A stretch of 64,000 nucleotides of DNA from an uncultured Ruegeria sp. (GCF_947497005.1 NZ_CANMFF010000010.1:124001-188000); one strand, 5' to 3'; shown: positions 38,124 through 47,612, numbered from the stretch's first letter. The notes: a model not told the origin generated them from the letters alone. Made by a program: numbers and translations.

Positions 38124-38205
38124 TTGCGCTACTCCTCAAGTTATACAGTTACTAATCTGTTTTCTTCGCAAGGGGCAAAGACAGTCTGTCCGAAGCTGCT
38201 TTTCG

Positions 38206-38240
38206 TATTTTTTGAAAAACATCTCTGATTATCTGGGGTA
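38206..38240. promoter_or_regulatory. AT-rich element shared with the bhcA/bhcR promoter region
   Basis: TATTTTTTGAAAAACATCT (38206-38224) followed by TCTGGGGTA (38232-38240) lies before the allantoinase gene. A near copy, TATTTTTTTGAAAACATCT then TCTGGGTA, occurs at 47543-47582 between bhcA and bhcR. The match is by eye and AT-rich, so chance cannot be excluded. A common regulator such as BhcR is a possible explanation. Confidence 0.4.
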
Positions 38241-38269
38241 TTGATCAACTCAAGAAGAAGGAAATTGAT

Positions 38270-39682
38270 GTGAAGCCTTATCCACGAAATATGACCGGTT
38301 ATGGCGGGCAAGTGCCTAAAGCAAACTGGCCAAATGATGCCAAAATCGCGATTCAGATCGTGCTGAATTATGAAGAAGGCGGCGAAAACAACGTTCTGCA
38401 CGGTGATGCGGCATCCGAGGCGTTTCTGTCCGAGATCACCGGCGCCGCCCCGTGGCCGGGACAAAGACACTGGAATATGGAGTCTATCTACGAGTATGGC
38501 AGCCGCGCTGGGTTCTGGCGCGTGCATCATCTTCTGCAAGACCTACCCGTCACCGTTTATGGCGTTGCCACCGCCTTGGCCCGGGCACCGGCTCAGGTTG
38601 CAGCGATGAAGCATGCCGGTTGGGAGATTGCCAGCCATGGCTTGAAGTGGGTTGAACACAAAGACATGGACGCCGAAGAAGAGCGCGTCCAGATCCGCGA
38701 AGCGATCCGATTGCACACCGAAGTCACTGGCCAACCACCGCGTGGCTGGTACACAGGCCGCTGCTCGATGAACACAGTCGATTTGGCGGCCGAGGAAGGC
38801 GACTTTGCCTATGTTGCCGACAGTTACGCCGACGACTTGCCGTATTGGACAAAAGCAGGCGGCAAGGATCAGCTCATTATGCCCTATACAATGGATTGCA
38901 ACGACATGCGTTTTGCAATCCAGGCCGGGTACACTAACGGCGAACAGTTCGAAAGCTATCTGAAAGACAGCTTTGACATGCTCTATGCAGAGGGTGAGGC
39001 TGGCGCGCCGAAAATGCTCTCGATTGGGCTTCATTGCCGTTTGATTGGCCGCCCGGGTCGCGCCATGGCGTTGAAACGTGCGCTGGACTACTTCAAGAAT
39101 CACGACAGGGTCTGGTTCGCGACGCGCGAACAGATAGCCGACCACTGGGCAGCGGAACACCCGCCGATGCAGGGCCTGACACCGTCCGAAATGGACCAGT
39201 CAACCTTTGTATCGGAGTTCGGTGGTGTGTTCGAACACAGCCCGTGGATTGCCAAAGGTGCGTATGAGCTGGAGCTGGGACCAACCCACGATAATGCTGC
39301 CGGTGTCCACAATGTGCTGGCACGTGTATTCCGCACGGCCCCTTCGGAACAACGCCTTGGTGTTCTGACCGCTCACCCGGATCTGGCGGGCAAGCTTGCA
39401 GTCGCCGGGCGACTGACCGAGGAAAGCACCGCTGAACAGGCCGGAGCCGGTCTAGATATGTTGACAGATCAAGAACGCGCAACATTCACTGCGTTGAATG
39501 AAGCCTACACAACCAAGTTTGGCTTCCCCTTCATAATTGCGGTCAAGGACAACACAAAGGCAAGCATCCTTGACGCCTTTCGCCGCCGTATTGACAGCGA
39601 CCGTGACACTGAATTTGCCGAAGCCTGCCGTCAGGTCGAGCGGATCGCCGAATTGCGCCTGATCGAGAAGTTCTCGGAATGA
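38270..39682 (+). CDS. puuE: Fused PuuE-type allantoinase and OHCU decarboxylase
   Basis: One 470-residue protein joins two purine enzymes. Residues about 1-300 are a polysaccharide-deacetylase-fold allantoinase (YPRNMTGYGGQVPKANWP, AGWEIASHGLKWVEH, PRGWYTGRCSMNT). Residues about 305-470 are OHCU decarboxylase (MDQSTFVSEFGGVFEHSPWI, LTAHPDLAGKLAVAG, KFGFPFIIAVKDNTKASIL). The fusion covers OHCU to S-allantoin and allantoin to allantoate, placing consecutive steps in one chain. The GTG at 38270 has AAGGA upstream; an out-of-frame ATG overlapping it is followed at once by TGA. The allA start overlaps this gene's stop. Confidence 0.94.
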   Translation: MKPYPRNMTGYGGQVPKANWPNDAKIAIQIVLNYEEGGENNVLHGDAASEAFLSEITGAAPWPGQRHWNMESIYEYGSRAGFWRVHHLLQDLPVTVYGVATALARAPAQVAAMKHAGWEIASHGLKWVEHKDMDAEEERVQIREAIRLHTEVTGQPPRGWYTGRCSMNTVDLAAEEGDFAYVADSYADDLPYWTKAGGKDQLIMPYTMDCNDMRFAIQAGYTNGEQFESYLKDSFDMLYAEGEAGAPKMLSIGLHCRLIGRPGRAMALKRALDYFKNHDRVWFATREQIADHWAAEHPPMQGLTPSEMDQSTFVSEFGGVFEHSPWIAKGAYELELGPTHDNAAGVHNVLARVFRTAPSEQRLGVLTAHPDLAGKLAVAGRLTEESTAEQAGAGLDMLTDQERATFTALNEAYTTKFGFPFIIAVKDNTKASILDAFRRRIDSDRDTEFAEACRQVERIAELRLIEKFSE

Positions 39683-40164
39683 AGGCCGCTTTGAAACTCA
39701 GTCCTCTGACTTCGGAAGCCTTTGCGCCGTTTGGTGACGTCATCGAAGTGGCTGGCGAAGTGGATAAATACATCAATCAGGGCAAGTGCGCGCGGTATCA
39801 CGACCGCGCCGCGCTGGATTTTCACGAAGGGCGCGCTGGAATCAGCGTGTTTCAGTCCGAGGCATTCAGCCTGCCGATCAAGCTGGAAATGGTCGAGCGC
39901 CACCCGGACGGTAGCCAGGCGTTTCTACCTTTGTCAGACAAGCCTTTTGTTGTGGTTGTGGCCCCTGACAAAGACGGCATACCGGGACAACCCATCGCAT
40001 TCAAAACAGCGCCCGGGCAGGGCGTGAATTACCACCGCAACACGTGGCACGGGGTACTGACCCCACTTCACGATCCGGGGCTTTTTGCTGTGGTGGATAG
40101 GATTGGAACCGGACCTAACCTCGAAGAGCATTGGTTCGATGAACCCTTCACGATCACTGAATGA
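39679..40164 (+). CDS. allA: Ureidoglycolate lyase
   Basis: Splits ureidoglycolate into glyoxylate and urea. The 161-residue protein is of usual AllA length, with LTSEAFAPFGDVIEVAGEVD near the N-terminus, MVERHPDGSQAFLPL in the cupin-like core and VNYHRNTWHGVLTPL with the characteristic His residues. It overlaps the puuE-uraD gene by four bases (ATGA), so the proteins are coupled. Its product glyoxylate is the entry substrate of the bhc pathway encoded 3 kb downstream. Confidence 0.95.
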   Translation: MKAALKLSPLTSEAFAPFGDVIEVAGEVDKYINQGKCARYHDRAALDFHEGRAGISVFQSEAFSLPIKLEMVERHPDGSQAFLPLSDKPFVVVVAPDKDGIPGQPIAFKTAPGQGVNYHRNTWHGVLTPLHDPGLFAVVDRIGTGPNLEEHWFDEPFTITE

Positions 40165-40218
40165 GAAACGTCACCGGAGGAGGGGCCGGATGCCGTATTT
40201 CCAGGGAGGAAAGACATA

Positions 40219-41643
40219 ATGTCAGACGCATCCATAGGAACGCCGGAGCAACTCCGCGATCCAAATTATTCGCCGCCGCTTGTTAAGGCGATTCCACTGG
40301 GAATTCAGCATGTGCTGGCGATGTTCGTGTCCAATGTCACGCCAGCCATCATCGTTTGCGGCGCGGCCGGGTTCGGCTTTGGGTCGAACAGCCCCGATTT
40401 CCCTCAGATGATTTACATGATCCAGATGTCGATGTTCTTTGCGGGCGTCGCCACGCTGTTTCAATCCATTGGTGTAGGTCCCATTGGTGCCCGGTTGCCG
40501 ATCGTTCAGGGGACATCGTTTGCCTTCATTCCGATCATGATCCCGCTTGTGGTTGGGAAAGGCGTCGATGCCATTGCCGTATTGATGGGCGGTGTTGTTG
40601 TCGGTGGTTTATTTCATGCCTTCCTTGGGCTGTTCATCGGGCGCATTCGCTTTGCTCTTCCGCCACTGGTTACAGGGCTTGTGGTGACCATGATCGGCTT
40701 GGCACTTGTGAAGGTCGGTGTTCAATATGCGGCTGGCGGTGTGCCCGCCATAGGCACTGAGGAATACGGCTCTGGCCTGAACTGGTTCATGGCTGGAACC
40801 GTGATTGTGGTGACCCTTGGATTGAAGTTCTTTGCGCGGGGCATGTTGTCCGTTTCGGCTGTTCTGATCGGCCTGCTGGTCGGTTACGCGATGGCCTTCG
40901 TACTTGGTCAAGTGAACCTGGGCAGTGTCGGCAGCGCCGCATCGTTCGCTCTGCCGAACCCGCTGCATTTCGGTATCGAGTTCTCGGCCGCTGCCATCAT
41001 CGGTTTCTGCGCCATGTCCTTTGTCTCGGCTGTTGAAACGGTTGGCGACGTGTCCGGCATCACCAAAGGAGGCGCTGGGCGAGAGGCAACCGACAAGGAA
41101 ATTCAGGGTGCAACTTATGCCGATGGTTTTGGCACCGCGATCTCTGGGTTTTTTGGCGCGCTGCCTAACACGTCGTTCAGTCAGAATGTCGGGTTGATCG
41201 CCATGACCGGTGTCATGAGCCGATTGGTCGTAACCATCGGCGCGCTATTCTTGATTGTGTGCGGGCTTATTCCCAAAATCGGCGCGATAATCTCGTCAAT
41301 CCCGATCGAGGTTCTCGGCGGCGGCGTGATCGTGATGTTTGGCATGGTGGTTGCGGCCGGGGTTTCGATGTTGTCGGACGTGAACTGGAACCGCCGCAAC
41401 ATGGTGATTTTTGCAATCTCCCTGAGCCTTGGCCTGGGCTTGCAGTTGGAGCCCAACGCCATGCAGTACTTGCCAGGTACATTCAAGGTTCTGGCGACAT
41501 CAGGTATCTTACCCGCAGCGGTCATCGCTATTGTTCTGAACCTTGTTCTTCCCGATGAGCTTTCAGACGAAGCGACGGAAGAGGTTTCAGGTGGCATGGC
41601 CGGACATGGTCTCGGGTCGATTGAGCATGACGATCACGTCTGA
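40219..41643 (+). CDS. NCS2-family urate/xanthine permease
   Basis: The protein is 474 residues with about 14 membrane segments and clear NCS2 hallmarks: PLGIQHVLAMFVSNVTPAII near the N-terminus, IGPIGARLPIVQGTSFAF-like substrate-site sequence, and GALPNTSFSQNVGLIAMTGV containing the Gln-Asn-Val-Gly motif of urate and xanthine carriers. It is the third gene after puuE-uraD and allA, so urate or xanthine import is most likely. A GGGAGG site precedes the ATG. Confidence 0.92.
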   Translation: MSDASIGTPEQLRDPNYSPPLVKAIPLGIQHVLAMFVSNVTPAIIVCGAAGFGFGSNSPDFPQMIYMIQMSMFFAGVATLFQSIGVGPIGARLPIVQGTSFAFIPIMIPLVVGKGVDAIAVLMGGVVVGGLFHAFLGLFIGRIRFALPPLVTGLVVTMIGLALVKVGVQYAAGGVPAIGTEEYGSGLNWFMAGTVIVVTLGLKFFARGMLSVSAVLIGLLVGYAMAFVLGQVNLGSVGSAASFALPNPLHFGIEFSAAAIIGFCAMSFVSAVETVGDVSGITKGGAGREATDKEIQGATYADGFGTAISGFFGALPNTSFSQNVGLIAMTGVMSRLVVTIGALFLIVCGLIPKIGAIISSIPIEVLGGGVIVMFGMVVAAGVSMLSDVNWNRRNMVIFAISLSLGLGLQLEPNAMQYLPGTFKVLATSGILPAAVIAIVLNLVLPDELSDEATEEVSGGMAGHGLGSIEHDDHV

Positions 41644-42500
41644 TGCGTCTAACGTGATGCTCTGATTGTCAGGGTAAAACAAATGAAGCGGCGGGCCACG
41701 GGCACGCCGCTTTTCAATGTCCCATACCCCCGGACCAAGTGAATAGGGATCAGTTAAGCTTTTACTTTGGCCGTAGGTCGACATATCGGGTCCAGCCAAA
41801 GCTGCGATGTTGAGCAATCCATGCGGCGTTCCCGGGGGCACGATATGGGCGCGGCTACCTATACCCATCCTAAGCGGGCTAGGCTCAAGACCATCTGGCA
41901 CGCTTTTCAAGAAGTTGCGGGCTGCCCCAGCCGCATCCGTGACGGAATAAGTCAAAACATTCGCGCGGCCGGTCAAGGGATTACCGGGTAAGAGCTGCCT
42001 ACGCAGCTCCAGATCAAAGGTGGCATCTGTAGGCAATTCGCATTCGTATCAGAAATTACAGGGTTTGCTGTCCAGAATTTCCAGTACAGCACGCATGGTG
42101 CGACCGGGTCAGCAGTTGCGATTACCGAACTGTGTGCCCGAGCAAAGGCTAACATACAGTTCCCGCCCAAAACGCCGGACGTGCCGCGCAATCATGACAC
42201 TAAGAGCCAGAGTTTCCGGTGTTTGTCCGACATTGACTTGGTTGGCCGCAGGAAACAGCGACCCGTCATTGAGGACCGCAAGCGACAAAGCTCCGGCAGG
42301 TGTCAGCTGGTTTGTTTGCCCTATTTGAATGACCGGGCTCAGGGGGCGTGAATTAGACCGACCGCGCCACAGACCATGCGGTCTGCATCCCCGAATGATC
42401 CATCGTTGCAGCGATTTCAGTTGCGTTTGAACGCGTGATCGCTTTGGCGAGTTCCAGCTCTTAGAACACGCGAGGCATAATCATCGATGATTTGAAAACC
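41644..42500 (-). pseudogene. Decayed minus-strand coding sequence of unknown family
   Basis: Minus-strand frames read as protein-like pieces in series. From about 42340 down to 42090 one frame gives SPVIQIGQTNQLTPAGALSL and AVLNDGSLFPAANQVNVGQT, then stops. From about 42036 another frame gives TGRANVLTYSVTDAAGAARN and later RAHIVPPGTPHGLLNIAALA, running into the antisense of the permease end. These look like remains of one or two genes broken by frameshifts. I do not recognise the family. Confidence 0.4.
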
Positions 42501-43043
42501 TCGGCCTCAGGCGACTGATGACAGGCACCCAATCTAGCTCGCGGCGAGCTAAAGACGCTGTCCAGCGTCGTTGCTTCGTCGTTTTCCTGGGTCTTTGCGC
42601 CCAGTGCCTCGCGAAAGTTAAAAAAGAAGCCCGGAACACCATTAACTTGAATGGGGACTCCCGACCGACCGGTCGCGATTATGGAATCTGGCGCCGATGT
42701 CTGTGCCGCATTCCGAGAATTCTCTGGCTGTTTGCCTGCAATGTGCAATGCAATACGGCGCCTTGATGTCTTCCAGATTCACTGTGAAAAAGGCCGACAC
42801 CAGGAGACACACTAGGGGCGCCCGCGTTTCCGGATCGGCGGCGTCAACCTCTATATCGAAACAGTCGGTAGCGTGGAATTACCTTCCATTACCGGCTTTG
42901 AAACCTGCGCCTCAATCTTGCCAAGTCCTGGAACTGTCATGCTGTTCGAGACGATGGCAACAAGCTTGTGCTAGGCCGTATAGCAGTTGGCGGGGGTCGG
43001 GTCCGCCGACAAACCGCTGAGGCAGGATGTCCCCATTTTGACA
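42501..43043. other. Intergenic stretch downstream of bhcD, no recognised gene
   Basis: Several short open frames exist, such as one on the minus strand over 42461-42748, but none shows a known motif. With the neighbouring decayed sequence it marks a junction between the purine and bhc loci. Confidence 0.45.
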
Positions 43044-44009
43044 TCAGAAATCGACCTCGATCGCGATCCCTTTCTGAACGGCCAGATCAACGACGGACGC
43101 CGCGACCGCGAGATCCTGAAGGCCCACCCCCGTGCCATCGAACAGCGTGATCTGATCATCCGATGTCCGGCCAGAGTTCGTGCCGTTGATGACCGCGCCA
43201 AGCTGCGCCACGTCGCTTTCCGTGATCAGCCCTTCAGCTATGGCATGTTGTGCTTCGCCGATGGTGATGGATTGCGCGACTTCGTCCGTGAAAACACGCG
43301 CTTTGGCCAGCAGAGCCGCTTCGGCCTCCTGCTTTCCTTTGGTGTCCGTGCCCATGCAGGCGACATGAGTTCCGGGGCTGACATGCTCTGCCATCAGCGA
43401 GGGTGCAAATGCCGAGGTGATCGAGATGATCACGTCTGCTTCAGTCATTCCGCCAAGCTCGACGGCTTCAAACGGAACGCCTGCTTCATTGGCGACCTTT
43501 TCAATATTCGGCAACATTTCCGGGTGGTAATTCCAGCCGATGACCTTTTCAAAGACACGCTGCTCCAATGCGGCACGAAGCTGAAACGCCGCCTGATGGC
43601 CAGCGCCGATCATGCCAATCACCTTGGCGTCTGTGCGCGCCAGGTGTTTGATCGACACGGAAGAGGCAGCCGCCGTTCGCAACGCCGTCAGAAGGTTGCC
43701 ACCAACCATTGCCGAAGGTTTGCCAGTGTCGGGGTCGAAAAGAAATACGGTGGACTGGTGGTTGATCAACCTGCGTTTTTCCAGATTGTTTGGCCAATAG
43801 CCGCCTGCCTTTAAGCCAAGCGTCAGGCCCGCACGATCAAATCCGCCTTTGAATCCATACAGTGCGTCTTCATGACCGATGGCTTCTCGCACGACGGGAA
43901 AGTTGTAGGCATCGCCGGACGCCATAGCGGCAAAGACCTTCTCGACGGCGTCAAAGGCCACTTGACGGGTCATCAAGTCAGCGATTTCGCGCTCGGGTAC
44001 GATCAACAT
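43044..44009 (-). CDS. bhcD: Iminosuccinate reductase BhcD (ornithine cyclodeaminase family)
   Basis: BhcD reduces iminosuccinate to aspartate, closing the beta-hydroxyaspartate cycle by regenerating the amino donor for BhcA. The 321-residue protein belongs to the ornithine cyclodeaminase/mu-crystallin family, with the nucleotide motif VIGMIGAGHQAAFQLRAALE and the substrate-side GGYWPNNLEKRRLINHQSTV. The ATG at 44009 follows GGAG; nine upstream in-frame codons lack a site. Family membership alone would be ambiguous, but the bhcA-B-C context fixes the call. Confidence 0.93.
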   Translation of the reverse strand: MLIVPEREIADLMTRQVAFDAVEKVFAAMASGDAYNFPVVREAIGHEDALYGFKGGFDRAGLTLGLKAGGYWPNNLEKRRLINHQSTVFLFDPDTGKPSAMVGGNLLTALRTAAASSVSIKHLARTDAKVIGMIGAGHQAAFQLRAALEQRVFEKVIGWNYHPEMLPNIEKVANEAGVPFEAVELGGMTEADVIISITSAFAPSLMAEHVSPGTHVACMGTDTKGKQEAEAALLAKARVFTDEVAQSITIGEAQHAIAEGLITESDVAQLGAVINGTNSGRTSDDQITLFDGTGVGLQDLAVAASVVDLAVQKGIAIEVDF

Positions 44010-44035
44010 TTCATTCTCCACTCGGAATTTGTGCA

Positions 44036-44072
44036 CCCGTGCGCCTTCCCGAAAGGAGGAAATTCACACGGG
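44036..44072 (-). promoter_or_regulatory. Stem-loop between bhcC and bhcD
   Basis: CCCGTG (44036-44041) pairs with CACGGG (44067-44072), and inner TTCC/GGA bases can also pair. It lies in the 115-base gap between bhcC and bhcD and carries no terminal T run, so it may tune mRNA stability or bhcD expression rather than end transcription. Confidence 0.3.
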
Positions 44073-44124
44073 CGATTATCGGGCTACCTTCGAAGCAAAT
44101 ATTCCTGCCGTAAATTTTTTCGGA

Positions 44125-45288
44125 TCAATATGCGCGACCGCGGGCGGATACCGGCCAGACGGTTTCAACTTTGCCGTCGCGAACGCCAACATACCAATCG
44201 TGCACGTTTGCCGTTGGATCACAGTGCCCCGGCACCAGCTTGAGCTTGTCGTTGACCTTGAGCACCCCGTTCGGGTCCATGACGACGCCATGTTCGTCTG
44301 AACACTTGATGTATTCGACATCGTCGCGACCAAAGACAACGGGCAGACCGCTGTCAACCGACTGTGCCTTGAGACCCGCATCGACAATTGCCTTGTCTGT
44401 CTTTGCATGGCTCATGACGCTGGTCAGGATGAAAAAGGCATTTTCCCACTCGCCCCGATCGATCCGGTTGCCGTCCTTGTCCAAGATGCGGCCGTAATCA
44501 GCATCCATGAAGGCGTATGATCCGCATTGCAGCTCGTTGTACACGCCCGAATTGGACTCGAAATAGTAAGAACCGGTGCCGCCGCCAGAAACCAAATCGC
44601 ACTCGATACCTTCAGCTTTGAGGCCTTCAACAGCGTCTTTTACCATCGCAATGGCTGTGTCGAGCTTCTCTTTGCGCGCTTCATAGCTGTCGAGGTGCTG
44701 CATTGCGCCCTGATAGGCTTGGATGCCAGAGAACTTCAAGTTGTCGGCGGCTTCTACGGCCTTGGCGATTTCGATCACCGCCGGAGTCGTTGTCACACCA
44801 CACCTTCCAGCACCGCAGTCAATTTCGATGAAAACCTCCAGTTGAGTTTCGTGATCGACGGCAGCGCCCGAAAGATCCGCGACGTTGTCCAGATCGTCAA
44901 CACAAACGATGATGCGGCTGCCCAGCTTCGGCAAGCTGGCGAGGCGATCGATTTTGGCGGGGTCGCGTACCTGGTTCGACACCAGTATATCCTTGATACC
45001 ACCGCGCACGAAAACTTCAGCCTCTGAGACTTTCTGACAGCAGACACCAACGGCACCGCCGATCTTCTCCTGCAGCTTGGCCACGTCTACTGATTTGTGC
45101 ATTTTCCCATGCACGCGATGACGCATGCCATGCGCCTTGGCATAATCGCCCATCTTCTTGATGTTGCGCTCAAGCGCGTCGAGATCCAGAATAAGACTGG
45201 GGGTCTGGATATCTGCTTCATCCATTCCGGGCTTGGCCGGAATGTCATAGCCTACTTCGAAATTGTCGAGATTGGTCATATCTTTCAT
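44125..45288 (-). CDS. bhcC: beta-Hydroxyaspartate aldolase BhcC
   Basis: BhcC condenses glycine with glyoxylate to erythro-beta-hydroxyaspartate using PLP. The 387-residue protein is of the D-threonine aldolase-like alanine-racemase fold. The PLP Lys lies in RHRVHGKMHKSVDV (about residue 62), and metal/PLP elements lie in IEIDCGAGRCGV, VSGGGTGSYYF and the C-terminal LVPGHCDPTANVHDWYV. The start at 45288 gives the usual N-terminus (EVGYDIPAKPGMDEADIQTP); a longer open extension overlaps bhcB. It follows bhcB after about 40 bases. Confidence 0.94.
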   Translation of the reverse strand: MKDMTNLDNFEVGYDIPAKPGMDEADIQTPSLILDLDALERNIKKMGDYAKAHGMRHRVHGKMHKSVDVAKLQEKIGGAVGVCCQKVSEAEVFVRGGIKDILVSNQVRDPAKIDRLASLPKLGSRIIVCVDDLDNVADLSGAAVDHETQLEVFIEIDCGAGRCGVTTTPAVIEIAKAVEAADNLKFSGIQAYQGAMQHLDSYEARKEKLDTAIAMVKDAVEGLKAEGIECDLVSGGGTGSYYFESNSGVYNELQCGSYAFMDADYGRILDKDGNRIDRGEWENAFFILTSVMSHAKTDKAIVDAGLKAQSVDSGLPVVFGRDDVEYIKCSDEHGVVMDPNGVLKVNDKLKLVPGHCDPTANVHDWYVGVRDGKVETVWPVSARGRAY

Positions 45289-45329
45289 TTCCGTATTCCT
45301 ATGTCTGGATTGATGTCTTTGGGGTGCGG

Positions 45330-46283
45330 TCACGCATTCAGCCAAGGTAGTCTGTCCAGATCGACATTGCCCCCGGTGATGATCAGGCCGACCCGCTTGC
45401 CTTTGAAAGCATCCGGGTTCTTCAGGATCGTGGCCAGCGGAACGGCCGATGATGGCTCCATCACGATCCGCAAGTGCTTCCATGTCAGCTTCATCGCGTC
45501 GATGATCTCTTGCTCTGAGGCCGTGTAGATCTCGGATACGTGGTTCGACACGAAGTGCCAGGTTAGGTCCTTCAGCGGAACCAGCAGCCCGTCGGCAATC
45601 GTCTTAGGTGCGTCATCCGCGATGATGTGCCCAGCCTTGAAGCTGCGATAGGCATCGTCGGCTTGTTCCGGTTCTGCGGCGATGACCGCTGTTTCAGGGG
45701 CCAGGTTGGACAGGGTTAGGCAGGTGCCGGACACCATGCCACCGCCTCCGATCGGGGCAACAACTGCATCCAGACCATCGGTCTGTTCGATGAACTCGCG
45801 CGAACATGTTCCCTGCCCAGCGATCACACGTGGATCGTTATAGGGATGGACAAAATCACCTCCCGTAGCTGCCTGAACCTTGGCAAATGTCGCTTCGCGA
45901 GACGAGGTGGAAGGCTCACATTCAGTGATATTGCCACCATAGCGCCGCACTGTGTCCTTTTTTGCCTGCGGTGCCGTGCGCGGCATGACCACGTTACACG
46001 GGATGCCCCGTTTCATCGCAGCGTAAGACAAACAGGAGGCATGGTTGCCTGAGGAATGTGTCGCAACGCCTTTTTTGGCCTGTTCGTCATCAAGCCCGAA
46101 CACCGCATTGCTGGCACCACGTACTTTGAAGGCACCCGGTTCCTGAAAGTTCTCACATTTGAAGAACAGCTGCGCCCCGGTCAGCTCGTTCAGGTGGTCC
46201 GAGGTCCGAACGGGCGTGCGGTGGATAAAGGGCTCGATCCGATTGTGGGCTTTGAGCATGTCCTCATAGGTCGGGATGTACAT
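45330..46283 (-). CDS. bhcB: beta-Hydroxyaspartate dehydratase BhcB
   Basis: BhcB removes water from beta-hydroxyaspartate to give iminosuccinate. The 317-residue protein is a fold-type II PLP enzyme related to threonine dehydratase and serine racemase: the PLP Lys is in EPGAFKVRGASNA (about residue 53), the phosphate loop is HSSGNHASCLSYAA and the later GGGGMVSG motif is present. The ATG at 46283 is preferred because GAAGGA lies eight bases upstream, inside the end of bhcA; GTG and ATG codons further upstream overlap the bhcA stop. Confidence 0.94.
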   Translation of the reverse strand: MYIPTYEDMLKAHNRIEPFIHRTPVRTSDHLNELTGAQLFFKCENFQEPGAFKVRGASNAVFGLDDEQAKKGVATHSSGNHASCLSYAAMKRGIPCNVVMPRTAPQAKKDTVRRYGGNITECEPSTSSREATFAKVQAATGGDFVHPYNDPRVIAGQGTCSREFIEQTDGLDAVVAPIGGGGMVSGTCLTLSNLAPETAVIAAEPEQADDAYRSFKAGHIIADDAPKTIADGLLVPLKDLTWHFVSNHVSEIYTASEQEIIDAMKLTWKHLRIVMEPSSAVPLATILKNPDAFKGKRVGLIITGGNVDLDRLPWLNA

Positions 46284-46297
46284 GTTACAATCCTTCA

Positions 46298-47488
46298 TCA
46301 CGCAGCGTCCTTCTGAAATTCAGCCGGATGACCGCGATAATATTCCTGTGCAGCCGCTACGCCCGATCCCAGTTGGATGTTAAGGCCCAGGTCGACCATG
46401 CACATTTCAGCGGTGGCGATCCCGGACAGAGCCATAACATCCGTCAGGCTTCCCAGATGTCCGATGCGGAATACCTTGCCAGCGACTTCACCAAGGCCGA
46501 CACCGAAGGCAACGCCGTATTTGTCGGCGGCATGGGTGACGATATCCGTCGCATTGAAGCCATTTGGAGTGCGGATCGCGCTCACGGTGTCAGAATACAC
46601 CGACGGATTGGCTGCGCAAAGCTTCAACCCCCAGGCACCTACGGCGGCACGAACACCTTCGGCAATGCGGTGATGCCGGGCAAAGACGTTTTCCAGACCT
46701 TCGCTCAGCAGCATATCACAGGCTTGGTTTAGACCATTCATCAAACCGACTGCAGGCGTATAAGGATAGGCGTTGTTGTCGTAACCCTTGGCCATGTCAT
46801 GCACATCAAAGAAGGTGCGAGGTAGGGTGCCGGTCCTGGTCATGTCCATTGCCTTCTGGCTAAAGCCGACGATGGCCAGGCCAGCCGTCAGCATGAACCC
46901 TTTTTGCGAACCTGTGACGGCAACGTCGACGCCCCATTCATCAAAACGGAAATCCATGGAGGCAATTGATGATACGCCATCGACGAACAGCATGGCCGGA
47001 TGCCGGGCCGCATTCAGCGCCTTGCGCACGGCCGCAATATCCGACTTCACGCCAGTTGCCGTTTCGTTATGTGTAGCAAGAACAACCTTTATTTCGTGGT
47101 TGGTGTCGGCGGTCAGGATTTCTTCATAGCGATCGGCCGGAAGCCCTTCGCCCCAAGGTGTCTCGACAATCTCGACATTCAGCCCATGGCGTTGGCACAT
47201 GTCGATCCAGCGGTGGCTGAACATGCCGTTTCGTGCCGCCAGAACCTTATCACCGGCTGAAAGTGTGTTGGTCAAAGCTGTTTCCCAGCCTCCGGTCCCT
47301 GTTGATGGGAAAATGAAGACCTCGGCGTCGTCGCTTTTCAAAATTTTTCTTACTCCCGCGCGCGCAGGATGCAGAATTTGCCCAAACAGCGGCGAGCGGT
47401 GGTCGATCGTGGGCATATCGCAGGCCTTGCGCAGGCTTTCAGGGATATTGGTCGGGCCCGGGATGAAAACGGGATTTTGAAAGCTCAT
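46298..47488 (-). CDS. bhcA: Aspartate-glyoxylate aminotransferase BhcA
   Basis: BhcA transfers the amino group of aspartate to glyoxylate, giving glycine and oxaloacetate, the entry and exit step of the cycle. The 396-residue protein matches the known length and is of the serine-glyoxylate aminotransferase family: PGPTNIPESLRKACDMPTID near the N-terminus, PSTGTGGWETALTNTL, and the PLP Lys at about 196 in AVTGSQKGFML. The ATG at 47488 follows GGAAGGAG. It is the first gene of bhcABCD, divergent from bhcR. Confidence 0.95.
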   Translation of the reverse strand: MSFQNPVFIPGPTNIPESLRKACDMPTIDHRSPLFGQILHPARAGVRKILKSDDAEVFIFPSTGTGGWETALTNTLSAGDKVLAARNGMFSHRWIDMCQRHGLNVEIVETPWGEGLPADRYEEILTADTNHEIKVVLATHNETATGVKSDIAAVRKALNAARHPAMLFVDGVSSIASMDFRFDEWGVDVAVTGSQKGFMLTAGLAIVGFSQKAMDMTRTGTLPRTFFDVHDMAKGYDNNAYPYTPAVGLMNGLNQACDMLLSEGLENVFARHHRIAEGVRAAVGAWGLKLCAANPSVYSDTVSAIRTPNGFNATDIVTHAADKYGVAFGVGLGEVAGKVFRIGHLGSLTDVMALSGIATAEMCMVDLGLNIQLGSGVAAAQEYYRGHPAEFQKDAA

Positions 47489-47547
47489 GGATGGTCTCCT
47501 TCCGTCGTTGACCACACAGTAAGACCACGCCTTTCTTTCCGATATTT

Positions 47548-47568
47548 TTTTGAAAACATCTTTCAAAA
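47548..47568. promoter_or_regulatory. Candidate BhcR operator, TTTTGAAA-ACATC-TTTCAAAA
   Basis: Perfect eight-base arms around a five-base spacer lie in the bhcA/bhcR intergenic region, 60 bases before the bhcA start. Size and place fit an IclR-family operator. Part of the same sequence recurs before the allantoinase gene (38206-38224). Binding by BhcR is inferred. Confidence 0.55.
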
Positions 47569-47612
47569 CGGATGTCTGGGTAATTAACTTATAGTTGTCA
47601 GTTACTTATATT

